Shown: piece after piece, positions 8,825 through 17,597 of the stretch
How positions within the stretch are numbered: position 1 is the stretch's first letter
How the letters are laid out: every line of letters begins with the position of its first letter
Assembly (NCBI GenBank): GCA_963169645.1
Contig: CAUJCO010000013.1
Coordinates: forward strand, 324,142-388,141
Direction of reading: 5' to 3'
Source: Bacteroidota bacterium
GTDB lineage: Bacteria > Bacteroidota > Bacteroidia > Chitinophagales > JADIYW01
DNA length: 64,000 nucleotides
Notes under the pieces: generated by a model
What the model was told of the DNA's origin: nothing
What the model saw: the letters and a program-made list of their open reading frames with translations, nothing else
Database searches by the model: none
Made by a program: the position numbers and the translations under genes

Positions 8825-10720
8825 ATGTGTGGAATCGCGGGTGCGTATCGTTTTAAAAATAAAATAGTGGAGCAACAATGGTTGCAACAAGCCGCACTAT
8901 CCATGCATAAACGCGGACCGGACAATCAAAATTTTGTTACCATAGGAAATGCCGCATTTGTGCATGCCCGACTTTCCATTATTGATACATCCACTGCAGC
9001 CCATCAACCGGTGTACGATGAATCAGGCAGATACGCTATTATTTTCAATGGAGAAATCTTCAATTATCAATCCATACGGAATGAACTAATACAAAAAAAT
9101 GTATCGTTCAAAACACAATCCGACACCGAAGTGTTGCTCTACGCATACATTCATTTTGGCGAACAATGTTTGCATAAACTCAACGGATTTTTTGCTTTTG
9201 CCATTTATGATAAACAAGAAGATACGCTATTTATTGCTGTCGATAGATTTGGGGTGAAACCGTTATATTTTTCGGCTAACGAAGATTTTTTATTTTTTGC
9301 ATCCGAGTTAAAAACAATTCTACAATTTCCTATTCAAAAAGAAATCAATTGGAGTGCTGTCAGTCTTTATTTTCAGATGAATTATATTCCGGGAAAAAAT
9401 TCCATCTTTCAAAATATTCAAAGGCTTGAACCGGGTCATCAAATCATCATTCATAAAAATAAAATCAACATAAAAAAATGGTATCATATTCCATACGAAG
9501 CTCAACTTGCAGAAAAAAATACCTTGAATTATGAAGAACAGAAAAAGAAATTAGTAGCACTCATGGATGATGCGGTGCGATTGCGATTAATTTCTGATGT
9601 GCCGTTAGGAGCATTCCTCAGTGGTGGCATCGATTCGTCCGTGGTAACAGCAATGGCAGCACGGCACACAAAAAACTTAAATACATTTTCAATTGGATTT
9701 GAAGGAAATGATTTTTTTGATGAAACACCGTATGCCAATTTAGTAGCCAAACATTTCAATACCAACCACACTGTTTTTAAATTAAAAAACGATGATTTAT
9801 TTGAAAGTTTGCACGAATTATTAGATTATACAGATGAACCATTTGCTGATTCATCAGCCTTATTGGTGAATATACTTTCAAAGTTTACACGACAACACGT
9901 AACGGTGGCACTTTCCGGTGATGCCGGCGACGAACTCTTTGCCGGATACAACAAACATTACGGCGAATGGCAATCCCGTAACGGTGGTTGGAAAGCTGCA
10001 TTCATTCATAATTTACAACCACTTTGGCAACAGCTACCCAAATCACGAAATGGAAAATGGAGTAATAAAATACGTCAATTAGAACGATTTGCATTGGGAA
10101 TGGATTTGTCGCCGAGTGAACGTTGGTGGCGTTGGTGTTGCATTAACGACATTCAATTTGTAGAAAAATTACTCGGTGAAAAGGTAGACGATGTTATGAT
10201 GGAAATTATTGCCACCAGACAACAATTTTCATCTTTAGTACAATATGATGGCACATTAAATGATGTCCTTTTAGCAGATGTAAATATGGTGTTGCCGTAT
10301 GATATGCTAACAAAAGTAGATAGAATGAGTATGCGCAATTCATTGGAAGTACGTACACCATTCTTAGATTACAGAATCGTAGAATTTGCATTTTCCTTAC
10401 CGGTTTCCAGCAAAATTGATGCATCTATGAAAAAGAAAATTGTTCAAGATGCCTTTAAAGATGTATTGCCGGCTGCATTATTTAACCGACCTAAAAAAGG
10501 ATTTGAAGTACCATTGCTACAATGGTTCAGAACCGATTTAAAAGATAAAATTTGCAATGATTGGTTGAGTGATGAATACATACAAGCACAAGGTATTTTT
10601 AATATAGAAACGATTCGAAGTATTAAACAGCAGTTGTTTTCTAATAATCCGGGTGATGTGCATGCACAAATTTGGGCATTGATTGTATTTCAAAATTTCT
10701 GGAGAAAATATATGCATTGA
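8825..10720 (+). CDS. asnB: Asparagine synthase (glutamine-hydrolysing)
   Basis: The 631-aa product starts MCGIAGAYRF, so Cys2 is the glutaminase nucleophile. The class-II amidotransferase domain (about 1-210) includes RLSIIDTSTAAHQPV and FNGEIFNYQ. The synthetase domain has the PP-loop SGGIDSS at about 266 and LSGDAGDELFAGY. It makes asparagine from aspartate, glutamine and ATP. AsnB paralogues of this length are common in polysaccharide clusters, where they may amidate sugars. The glycosyltransferase and WecA-type genes right after it make that alternative real. Confidence 0.9.
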   Translation: MCGIAGAYRFKNKIVEQQWLQQAALSMHKRGPDNQNFVTIGNAAFVHARLSIIDTSTAAHQPVYDESGRYAIIFNGEIFNYQSIRNELIQKNVSFKTQSDTEVLLYAYIHFGEQCLHKLNGFFAFAIYDKQEDTLFIAVDRFGVKPLYFSANEDFLFFASELKTILQFPIQKEINWSAVSLYFQMNYIPGKNSIFQNIQRLEPGHQIIIHKNKINIKKWYHIPYEAQLAEKNTLNYEEQKKKLVALMDDAVRLRLISDVPLGAFLSGGIDSSVVTAMAARHTKNLNTFSIGFEGNDFFDETPYANLVAKHFNTNHTVFKLKNDDLFESLHELLDYTDEPFADSSALLVNILSKFTRQHVTVALSGDAGDELFAGYNKHYGEWQSRNGGWKAAFIHNLQPLWQQLPKSRNGKWSNKIRQLERFALGMDLSPSERWWRWCCINDIQFVEKLLGEKVDDVMMEIIATRQQFSSLVQYDGTLNDVLLADVNMVLPYDMLTKVDRMSMRNSLEVRTPFLDYRIVEFAFSLPVSSKIDASMKKKIVQDAFKDVLPAALFNRPKKGFEVPLLQWFRTDLKDKICNDWLSDEYIQAQGIFNIETIRSIKQQLFSNNPGDVHAQIWALIVFQNFWRKYMH

Positions 10721-10760
10721 TTTAAAAAAAAATGTTTCCAAAATGTAATTTTACTTAAAC

Positions 10761-11906
10761 ATGACAAAACCACTGCATATAGGAATAGTTGCCAATACAG
10801 CATTTAATATTTATAATTTCCGACTAAACCTCATCTTGGCACTAAAGCAAGCCGGCCACCATGTTTATGCCATTGCACCCAACGATAGTTATGTAGCATT
10901 ATTGCAACAACAAAATATTGAATGCGTTGAAATAAAAAACTTAGCTCGTAAAGGCACCAATCCGGTGAACGATTTAAGATTGATGTTGGAATTAAAAAAT
11001 ATCTATAAAAAATTGCAATTAGATGTGGTGTTGCAATACACCATCAAGCCCAATATTTACGGTACTTTAGCAGCAAAAACACTCGGTATAAAATCGGTGT
11101 GTACGGTTACCGGATTAGGCTACACTTTTTTAAACGATAGCTTTGCTAGCAAGGTTGCTCATCGTTTATATAAAATTGCATTTACCTATGCCAATAAAGT
11201 ACTTTTCCAAAACCAAGACGATATTGAAATCTTCATTCAACAAAAATTAGTTGATGCAAAAAAAGTACAAATAGTACCTGGCTCAGGCATTGACACCGAT
11301 AAATTCCATCCAAATTATTGCATCGGAAAGGAGCAGCAACATCTTATAAATCAAGATGAAAATAGGACACAATTTTTGATGATTGGAAGGCTATTAAAAG
11401 ATAAAGGTGTGTATGAATACATAGAAGCGGCAAAGCAGATTTTACAACAACATACAAATGTAGCATTTCATTTATTAGGTGATATTGATAAAGATAATCC
11501 TACAGCAATTGCAGCATCTGAATTAGAAAAATGGATCCAAGATAAAACTATTACGTATCATGGATATGCAAAAGATACCCGACCATATATCTGTCTGGCC
11601 GATTGTGTAGTACTACCATCTTACCGCGAGGGCATGCCGAGAGTGATTTTAGAAAGCATGGCGATGGCAAAAACCTGCATTACTACCAAGGCTCCGGGTT
11701 GTAAAGATGCTGTAATAGATGGTGAAAGTGGATTACTCTGCGAAGTAGCCAATGCAGAAAGTTTACGCACCAAAATGGAAGAATTTATATTACATAAAAA
11801 CGACTATAAAAAAACAATAGGTATAAATGCAAGAGTCAGAGCAGAAAATATATTCTCCCAAAAAATGGTGAATGAATGCTATCTGAAAATCCTGGAAATT
11901 TTATAA
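10761..11906 (+). CDS. GT4-family glycosyltransferase
   Basis: The 381-aa product has a GT-B fold. The N-terminal acceptor domain starts HIGIVANTAFNIYNFRLNLILALKQAGH and contains YTIKPNIYGTLAAKTLG. The C-terminal donor domain contains PGSGIDTDKFHP, FLMIGRLLKDKGVYEYIEAA and the EX7E-like REGMPRVILESMAMAK that binds the nucleotide sugar. It resembles PglA-type enzymes that add a HexNAc to an undecaprenyl-linked sugar. The WecA-like phospho-sugar transferase 51 bases downstream would make just such an acceptor, so the two may act in sequence at the inner membrane. The exact sugars cannot be read from sequence. Confidence 0.85.
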   Translation: MTKPLHIGIVANTAFNIYNFRLNLILALKQAGHHVYAIAPNDSYVALLQQQNIECVEIKNLARKGTNPVNDLRLMLELKNIYKKLQLDVVLQYTIKPNIYGTLAAKTLGIKSVCTVTGLGYTFLNDSFASKVAHRLYKIAFTYANKVLFQNQDDIEIFIQQKLVDAKKVQIVPGSGIDTDKFHPNYCIGKEQQHLINQDENRTQFLMIGRLLKDKGVYEYIEAAKQILQQHTNVAFHLLGDIDKDNPTAIAASELEKWIQDKTITYHGYAKDTRPYICLADCVVLPSYREGMPRVILESMAMAKTCITTKAPGCKDAVIDGESGLLCEVANAESLRTKMEEFILHKNDYKKTIGINARVRAENIFSQKMVNECYLKILEIL

Positions 11907-11936
11907 GCGATTTAACGTTTTTTAAATAAATGTTAT

Positions 11937-11944
11937 TAACTTTG
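11937..11944 (+). promoter_or_regulatory. -7 box (TAACTTTG) before the WecA-like gene
   Basis: TAACTTTG matches TAnnTTTG. It ends 13 bases before the ATG at 11958, which implies a very short leader. Confidence 0.5.
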
Positions 11945-11957
11945 AGTATAGTATAAT

Positions 11958-13085
11958 ATGCATAGTGACTATATAAAACTGGCTTCCGCTTTATTGACTT
12001 CTTTCGTCTTAACTTACATGTTTATACCATCTATTATCAAGGTGGCAATGATAAAGCATCTATACGATTCACCCAACGCACGAAAGTCGCACCAAGGCGT
12101 TATTCCAACATTAGGTGGAATTGGAATTTTTGGTGGTTTCATGATTAGTTTATGTTTATTTGCCAAATTTCATCCTGCAAATGGGATGCGCTATATTTTG
12201 GCCGCTATGTGTTTCATTTTTATGTTGGGTGCTAAAGATGATATCGTTGAATTAGTTGCGAACAAAAAATTTATCGGACAAATCTTTGCGGCAAGTATCG
12301 TAGTTATTTTAGGAGATATACGATTAACCAGTCTTTATGGATTATTTGGAATTTCCTATATCAGTGATCCGGTGAGCATGGCATTTTCCATTGTTACAAT
12401 TATTTTTATCATCAATGCATTCAATATTATTGATGGTATCAACTTGCTTGCGGGAAGTATCAGTATTTTAATGGCATTTGCATTTGGTGCTTGGTTCTTC
12501 TATTATGGTTTTTTTGATTATGCAATTTTAGCAGTAGCTATGAGTGGTGCAGTTTTGGCATTTTTAAAATACAATTATACGCCGGCAAAAATTTTTATGG
12601 GCGATTCCGGAAGTTTATGTATCGGACTTTTAGCGGCAGTTTTAGCTATTCAATTTATAGAACAAAATGAAATTGTATTGCGAAGTGGAAATGCAGAAGA
12701 CATCCAAATTATTGCAGCACCAGCTATGGCTATAGCCGTTTTAATTATCCCAATTTTTGATACACTACGTGTTTTTACGCTTCGCATATTAAACAAAAAA
12801 TCACCGTTTATTGCAGATAGAAATCATATTCATCACCGCTTGATTGATTTAGGATTATCTCATGTAAAAGCAACGATTGTATTAATTGGTGTTAATTTCC
12901 TATTTATTGGACTAACATACTTTATACAACAATGGGGCAATTTCTATGCTATACTTACGGAATTAGGATTAGCTACATTATTATCTATTGTGTTGTTTTC
13001 TATTCCATTAAATAAGAAATCGAAAGGCGGTCTTAAAGCAGACTCATCTCTTCCTTTTCAAATGAAAGTTGATGCAGTAAATTAA
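11958..13085 (+). CDS. Undecaprenyl-phosphate sugar-1-phosphate transferase, WecA/TagO type
   Basis: The 375-aa polytopic protein has about ten membrane helices. It shows the MraY/WecA family motifs in order: KSHQGVIPTLGGIGIFGG (about 36-53), the catalytic Asp pair GAKDD (about 93), NAFNIIDGINLLAG (about 154), FMGDSGSLCIGLL (about 213) and HIHHRL (about 290). The His-rich HIHHRL loop marks WecA/TagO/WbpL enzymes rather than MraY of peptidoglycan synthesis. It should start glycan assembly by moving a HexNAc-1-phosphate onto undecaprenyl phosphate. It follows the GT4 enzyme on the same strand and meets lpxK tail to tail after 11 bases. Confidence 0.9.
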   Translation: MHSDYIKLASALLTSFVLTYMFIPSIIKVAMIKHLYDSPNARKSHQGVIPTLGGIGIFGGFMISLCLFAKFHPANGMRYILAAMCFIFMLGAKDDIVELVANKKFIGQIFAASIVVILGDIRLTSLYGLFGISYISDPVSMAFSIVTIIFIINAFNIIDGINLLAGSISILMAFAFGAWFFYYGFFDYAILAVAMSGAVLAFLKYNYTPAKIFMGDSGSLCIGLLAAVLAIQFIEQNEIVLRSGNAEDIQIIAAPAMAIAVLIIPIFDTLRVFTLRILNKKSPFIADRNHIHHRLIDLGLSHVKATIVLIGVNFLFIGLTYFIQQWGNFYAILTELGLATLLSIVLFSIPLNKKSKGGLKADSSLPFQMKVDAVN

Positions 13086-13096
13086 TTTTTACCTAT

Positions 13097-14146
13097 CTAA
13101 ATAAAATAAAACTCTAAATAACCTTTTAAGAAGGTTTCAAAATCATGTGCATTCTGCAATATCAATTTTGTTTTAATTGGCAAACAAAATAATTTAATAT
13201 CGTGGTCATCGAACCATTCTGCATATTCTTTTAATCGAATGGCATCTTTTTCGGTAGTCACCCAATGTTTGATATAAGGATAATTATTTTTTATGGTCAA
13301 TAAATCTTTGAGCTTAAAATAATGATGATCTTCAAACTCATAATGCACCAACTCGTTTACTTTTGGAGTGATGTATTGTTTAATAGAATCTGCATTTGCT
13401 ATTCCGGTTAGCAATACATAACTTTCCTCTTCCATCAAACCAAAGGTTAAACCTTGTGTGTACAATGGATAAGGCGCTCCATACGAGATGGTACTAAAAA
13501 ATACTTTTTGATTCTCTTTTACTTTTAATTTCTTTCTAATTTTAGTTGCCTCTTCTTCCGATAAATTTTCGGGACATTTCGTTACCACAATGATGTTTGC
13601 TCTTTCTTTTCCGGAAACAGGCTCTCGCAACGTGCCCATCGGCAAAATAAAATCGTTGTAATACGGATTATCATACGTTGTCAATAAAATATTGATATCC
13701 GGTCGCACACTTTGATGTTGAAACGCATCATCCAAAATAATAATTTCGGTGTCCGGTTCTTCATTCAACAATTTAGGAATCGCAATAACACGTTCCTCTC
13801 CTACACTCACTAATATATTGGGATACTTCAATTTTATCATCAGTGGTTCATCGCCTACATCTTCAACGGTATGATGTGTGGCTACTTCCAGAAATCCGGT
13901 GGTTTTGCGTTTGTAACCTCTACTTAAAACCGCAACATTATAAATAGGTTGGAGCAGCTCAATCAATAATTCGACAAATGGCGTCTTTCCGGTTCCGCCA
14001 ACCGACAAATTGCCGACAGAAATAACCGGAATATCAAAATGTGTAGAGCCAATAAACTGCGAACGATACAGCATGCTTCGAATCCACATAATAAAACCAT
14101 AAATGGCTGCAAACGGGGCAAATAATATGTAACGAATGTATTTCAA
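13097..14146 (-). CDS. lpxK: Tetraacyldisaccharide 4'-kinase
   Basis: The 349-aa product has an N-terminal membrane-associated helix (YILFAPFAAIYGFIMWIRS). The P-loop follows at about 50-55 in SVGNLSVGGTGKTPFVE. Other LpxK motifs are VLSRGYKRKTTGF, GDEPLMI and ILDDAFQHQSV. It adds the 4'-phosphate to the lipid A precursor, which shows the organism makes lipid A. It is divergent from the Nif3-like gene with a 64-base gap and convergent with the WecA-like gene. Confidence 0.95.
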   Translation of the reverse strand: MKYIRYILFAPFAAIYGFIMWIRSMLYRSQFIGSTHFDIPVISVGNLSVGGTGKTPFVELLIELLQPIYNVAVLSRGYKRKTTGFLEVATHHTVEDVGDEPLMIKLKYPNILVSVGEERVIAIPKLLNEEPDTEIIILDDAFQHQSVRPDINILLTTYDNPYYNDFILPMGTLREPVSGKERANIIVVTKCPENLSEEEATKIRKKLKVKENQKVFFSTISYGAPYPLYTQGLTFGLMEEESYVLLTGIANADSIKQYITPKVNELVHYEFEDHHYFKLKDLLTIKNNYPYIKHWVTTEKDAIRLKEYAEWFDDHDIKLFCLPIKTKLILQNAHDFETFLKGYLEFYFI

Positions 14147-14210
14147 AATCTTGTTTTAATCTAATTTTTATCAATTAAAGTATAAATTTATAGTTTTAAA
14201 TAATACCCAA

Positions 14211-15305
14211 ATGAAAATTGCAGAAATAATTCAAACAATAGAAGATTTTGCACCTTTAGCCTATCAAGAAAGTTATGACAATGCAGGTTTGCTAATTGGG
14301 AATAAAAATACGGAGTGTTCCGGTGTGTTGATTTGTTTAGATGCTCTGGAAGCCGTAATCGACGAAGCTATTGCTAAGAAATTCAATTTGGTTGTTGCAC
14401 ATCATCCGATAATTTTTTCAGGATTAAAAAAGATAACCGGAAAAAATTATATCGAGCGGGTTGTCATAAAAGCCATTAAACACGATATTGCCATTTATGC
14501 TTGCCACACCAATTTAGACAACGTACGTTTAGGCGTAAACAATAAAATAGCCGATACATTAGGATTAAAAAACAGAAAAATATTAGCCCCAAAAAACGGG
14601 CAATTGAAAAAACTATTCACCTATGTGCCGACAATACATAAAGAAAAATTATTGAATGCACTTTTTGCTGCCGGAGCCGGGAACATTAGCAATTACAGTG
14701 AATGTAGCTTTAGTACAGATGGCATTGGGACATTTAAGGGAAACGAGCAATCCAATCCGTATATAGGAAAAAAAATGGAAAGAAGCTACGAGCCGGAAAG
14801 CAAAATAGAGGTCATTTTTCCCAAAAACATAGAACAAAAAATACGTCGAACTTTACTGGAAAATCATCCATACGAAGAAGTAGCCTATGAAATTATTTCT
14901 TTGGATAATACCTATCAAGAGATAGGCTCGGGATTGTTAGGTGAGTTGGAAAAACCTGTTGCAGAAAAGGAATTTTTAAGTTTCCTAAAACAAAAAATGA
15001 AAACCCAATGCATACGCTATACGGCATTGCGAAAACGAAAAATTCGGCGCGTTGCTGTGTGCGGTGGCGCCGGAAGTTTCTTATTAGATGCTGCCATTGC
15101 ACAACAAGCGGATATTTTCATCACGGCCGACTTTAAATACCATCAATTCTTTGACGCTGACAATCAAATACTTATAGCTGATATTGGACATTATGAAAGC
15201 GAACAGTTTACTGCACAATTATTTAACAAAATTATATCGGAAAAATTTCCTACTTTTGCGGTTCAAATTTCGACAATTAACACAAATCCAATAAATTATA
15301 TATAA
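14211..15305 (+). CDS. Nif3-like dinuclear metal-centre protein (YbgI/YqfO family)
   Basis: The 364-aa product carries the family's metal-binding motifs: VVAHHPIIFSGLKKI near 64, ACHTNLDNV near 103 and a C-terminal DIGHYESE near 325. The length shows the long YqfO form, with a central inserted domain of about 110 residues (about 130-240, KLFTYVPTIHKEKLLNALFAAGAGNI...YEEVAYEI). The family is called a GTP cyclohydrolase I type 2 homologue, but its true reaction is not settled. Its stop overlaps the next gene's start by one base (TAATG), so the pair is translationally coupled. This pairing with the zinc-ribbon gene is common in bacteria. Confidence 0.9.
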   Translation: MKIAEIIQTIEDFAPLAYQESYDNAGLLIGNKNTECSGVLICLDALEAVIDEAIAKKFNLVVAHHPIIFSGLKKITGKNYIERVVIKAIKHDIAIYACHTNLDNVRLGVNNKIADTLGLKNRKILAPKNGQLKKLFTYVPTIHKEKLLNALFAAGAGNISNYSECSFSTDGIGTFKGNEQSNPYIGKKMERSYEPESKIEVIFPKNIEQKIRRTLLENHPYEEVAYEIISLDNTYQEIGSGLLGELEKPVAEKEFLSFLKQKMKTQCIRYTALRKRKIRRVAVCGGAGSFLLDAAIAQQADIFITADFKYHQFFDADNQILIADIGHYESEQFTAQLFNKIISEKFPTFAVQISTINTNPINYI

Positions 15306-16075
15306 TGGCTCGCAAAAAAGAATTAACTACCATTGCAGATAAATTAGAGCAATTAGATGAATTACAAGCAATTCATTCCAAAATTGACCAAATTCAAATC
15401 CTAAAAGGTGAGTTGCCAATTGAAGTTGCCGATTTAGAAGATGAAATTGCCGGTACAAAAAAACGTATCTCTAAAGTAAATGCTGAAATTACCGATGCTC
15501 AAGAAGAAACTGAGCACAGAAAAACGTTAATGAAAGAAGCACAAACTTTAATTACAAAGTACGACAAACAATTACACAACGTAAAAAATAATCGTGAGTT
15601 TGATGCGTTGAATAAAGAAATTGAATTGCAAAAATTAGAAATTCAATTAGCTGAAAAGAAAATTAAAGATGCTACCAATACTATCGACAATCACAAAAAA
15701 CAATTGGAAGAGGTTCAAAAAAGATTGGATAGCAAAGAAAAAGATTTAGAAATTAAGAAGAAAGAACTTCAAAACATCATTAAAGACACAGAAAAAGAAG
15801 AAGCTGAATTAGCAGCAAAAGCAGCAGAAGTAGAAGCAGATGTTGAAGAACGTTATTTATTAGCATTCAAACGTATTCGCAAATCATACAAAAATGGCTT
15901 AGCGGTAGTTCAGGTAAGTAGAGATGCTTGCGGTGGTTGCTTTGGGTTTATTCCTCCACAAACACAATCAGAAATTAGAACAAAAAAAATGATTACTACT
16001 TGCGAGCATTGCGGACGTATCATTTCCGGTGTAGATGATAGTGCAGTGGTTCTTTCTGAAGAAGAATTAGCATAA
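15305..16075 (+). CDS. Coiled-coil C4-type zinc ribbon protein
   Basis: The 256-aa product has a long coiled-coil hairpin over about 10-200 (heptads rich in Lys, Glu and Leu). A C-terminal zinc ribbon with two Cys pairs follows: CGGCFGFIPPQ near 209 and CEHCGRII near 234. This matches the CT398/DUF164 family, which is often described as a possible nucleic-acid-binding or secretion-linked protein; its role is unknown. It is coupled by the TAATG overlap to the Nif3-like gene. A strong terminator follows 17 bases after the stop. Confidence 0.85.
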   Translation: MARKKELTTIADKLEQLDELQAIHSKIDQIQILKGELPIEVADLEDEIAGTKKRISKVNAEITDAQEETEHRKTLMKEAQTLITKYDKQLHNVKNNREFDALNKEIELQKLEIQLAEKKIKDATNTIDNHKKQLEEVQKRLDSKEKDLEIKKKELQNIIKDTEKEEAELAAKAAEVEADVEERYLLAFKRIRKSYKNGLAVVQVSRDACGGCFGFIPPQTQSEIRTKKMITTCEHCGRIISGVDDSAVVLSEEELA

Positions 16076-16092
16076 CAGATTTTCTTAAAAAT

Positions 16093-16124
16093 AAAAAGGT
16101 CAGCACAAGTGCTGACCTTTTTTT
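16093..16124 (+). terminator. Rho-independent terminator after the zinc-ribbon gene
   Basis: AAAAAGGTCAGCAC and GTGCTGACCTTTTT form a perfect 14-bp inverted repeat around a two-base centre (effectively a CAAG tetraloop). It is followed by more T residues and should work in both directions. Confidence 0.9.
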
Positions 16125-16194
16125 ATATAAAAAAACGAGAAAGTAGGCGAAACATTTAAGAGTGATAATGTTGTAGCATTGTATTGACTATTAA

Positions 16195-16316
16195 AAAAAT
16201 CTCATTTTGGTTTTCAATTTCTCATTTACATTTTAACTTCCCAAGACATCCGTATTTACTACTATTTTCAATTTATAAAAAATCTCATTTCTGTTTTAAA
16301 AATCTCATTTTGGAAT
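16195..16316. repeat. 122-bp direct repeat, left copy
   Basis: Aligned by eye without gaps to 17462-17583 (offset 1267), it has five mismatches, about 96% identity. The repeat is non-coding and T-rich. It contains short internal echoes of AATCTCATTT(T/C)(G/T)G. The two copies bracket the SRPBCC/DUF1801 gene pair. No inverted symmetry like an attC site and no transposase is present. The rest of the gap from 16317 to 16421 shows nothing recognisable. Confidence 0.9.
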
Positions 16317-16421
16317 TTATATCCTTTTTTGGTGCATGATTCTATTTTAATAAATCTTAGATTCAACAGATAATAACAACTATGAGAGAAGGGCAATATT
16401 GTATTTAAAGCAAGGTAACTG

Positions 16422-16847
16422 TTACAAATGGCTGTTGTTTTCAACATATATCTTAAAGTTGTTCAATATCGCTTGCCAGCCATCTCGTTGCATATCTAGA
16501 GAATTTTCTTGTTCTGCTTCAAATATTATAACTACTTCTGTTTGATTGTTATCTGGATTGAAATCAACGATTGCTTGTCTGTTGTCTGACATTGTGTATA
16601 CGATTCTTTTGTTCTCGATAACCTCATCATAAACGGCTTCAAAGTCAAAACCAAAGCTACCATCTTTGGCTTCCATTCTCGCAACATACTTTCCGCCATT
16701 TCGCAAGTCGTTTGAAGCATACGGGCAATGCCAAGAATCTATGGCAAAATTCCAATTTGTAATATGTTCTGGTAGTGTATAAAACTCCCATACATTTTTA
16801 ATATCAGATAAAATAGTTGCCTTGATAGTGATTTTATTATTTGCCAT
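16422..16847 (-). CDS. SRPBCC-family (AHSA1-like) protein
   Basis: The 141-aa product begins with the START/Bet v1-like first strand and helix pattern ITIKATILSDIKNVWEFYTLPEHITNWNFA. It continues with GGKYVARMEAKDGSFGFDFEAVYDEV, TEVVIIFEAEQEN and a long C-terminal helix DGWQAILNNFKIYV. This matches the AHSA1-like branch of SRPBCC proteins, small cups that bind hydrophobic ligands. The ligand is unknown. It follows the DUF1801 gene by 12 bases, so the two form an operon. The pair lies between two 122-bp direct repeats and looks like a gained cassette. Confidence 0.8.
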   Translation of the reverse strand: MANNKITIKATILSDIKNVWEFYTLPEHITNWNFAIDSWHCPYASNDLRNGGKYVARMEAKDGSFGFDFEAVYDEVIENKRIVYTMSDNRQAIVDFNPDNNQTEVVIIFEAEQENSLDMQRDGWQAILNNFKIYVENNSHL

Positions 16848-16859
16848 TTATTAAAATAT

Positions 16860-17252
16860 TTAGTTCAATCGTTCAAGTTTTCCTTTGCGTTTAATAATAT
16901 TCTTGTAGTCCCATTGAATCGCTCTCGATTTTTTAAGCCATCGAGTTAAATCAACAGAATTGACATCTGTTGATTTATTGAAGAATATTGAAGCATCTTT
17001 AAATTTCTTCCCTTTTACATTTAAATTTTCTTCATCAAAGTCTGCACCGCTCCAAAACATAAGTCTTATACCATTTTTCTGTTTACTGTAGCCAACCGTC
17101 GGATTACCTTTTAAAAACCATACTGGATGTGCATGCCATATTTTAGACTCAGCTTCTATCAATTCGTTGTTTATTATACTAGCTAAAAGATCACAAATAT
17201 CTTTTTCAATTTCTGGTTGTTGTTCGTTATAAAATTTAATATCCGAATTCAT
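16860..17252 (-). CDS. DUF1801-family protein
   Basis: The 130-aa product shows the DUF1801 (YdhG-like) pattern. An N-terminal helix resembles EKDICDLLASIINNELIEAESKIWHAHPVWFLKGNPTVGYS. A strand pair carries GIRLMFWSGADF and the C-terminal helices include WLKKSRAIQWDYKNIIKRKGK. Members are small cytosolic proteins; some have been called iron chaperones, but the function is not secure. DUF1801 and SRPBCC genes are often neighbours, as here with a 12-base gap. The upstream 200 bases hold a cluster of small hairpins (17305-17358). Confidence 0.75.
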   Translation of the reverse strand: MNSDIKFYNEQQPEIEKDICDLLASIINNELIEAESKIWHAHPVWFLKGNPTVGYSKQKNGIRLMFWSGADFDEENLNVKGKKFKDASIFFNKSTDVNSVDLTRWLKKSRAIQWDYKNIIKRKGKLERLN

Positions 17253-17304
17253 TTTTATTAATAGTTTTGAGTATGTTATATTTTAACACAACCAATAATA
17301 GCTT

Positions 17305-17358
17305 GCTACCAAACAATATACCTATTGTTTTGCAATTTCTTATTGCAAAGCTACCAAA
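17305..17358. repeat. Hairpin cluster bounded by 9-bp direct repeats
   Basis: GCTACCAAA occurs at 17305-17313 and 17350-17358. Between them lie CAATA-TACC-TATTG and TTTGCAA-TTTCTTA-TTGCAAA, two adjacent stem-loops. The block lies upstream of the DUF1801 gene and inside the repeat-flanked cassette. Its role is unknown; an operator, an RNA structure or a recombination site would fit. Confidence 0.6.
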
Positions 17359-17461
17359 GTAAATATACTGAAACATTTCATATATAGCAACTACAATACT
17401 TTTGCCAGAATGAAGTTGTGTATTGAATAATCGTCCGAAAAAAGCACCTCACTCTTATAAT

Positions 17462-17583
17462 AAAAATCCCATTTTGGTTTTCAATTTCTCATTTGCATTT
17501 TGACTTCCCAAAACATCCGTATTTACTACTATTTTCAAATTATAAAAAATCTCATTTCTGTTTTAAAAATCTCATTTTGGAAT
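17462..17583. repeat. 122-bp direct repeat, right copy
   Basis: This is the second copy of the repeat at 16195-16316, in the same orientation and of the same length. It ends 14 bases beyond the gldG stop codon, in the space downstream of gldG. It may carry the transcription end of gldG, but no clear hairpin with a T-run is visible. Confidence 0.9.
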
Positions 17584-17597
17584 ATGCGGTAAATCAA

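Noticed and set aside
16195-17583. Integron attC sites or CRISPR repeats
   Set aside because: The 122-bp copies lack dyad symmetry, occur only twice and are 1267 bases apart; no integrase or cas gene is present.
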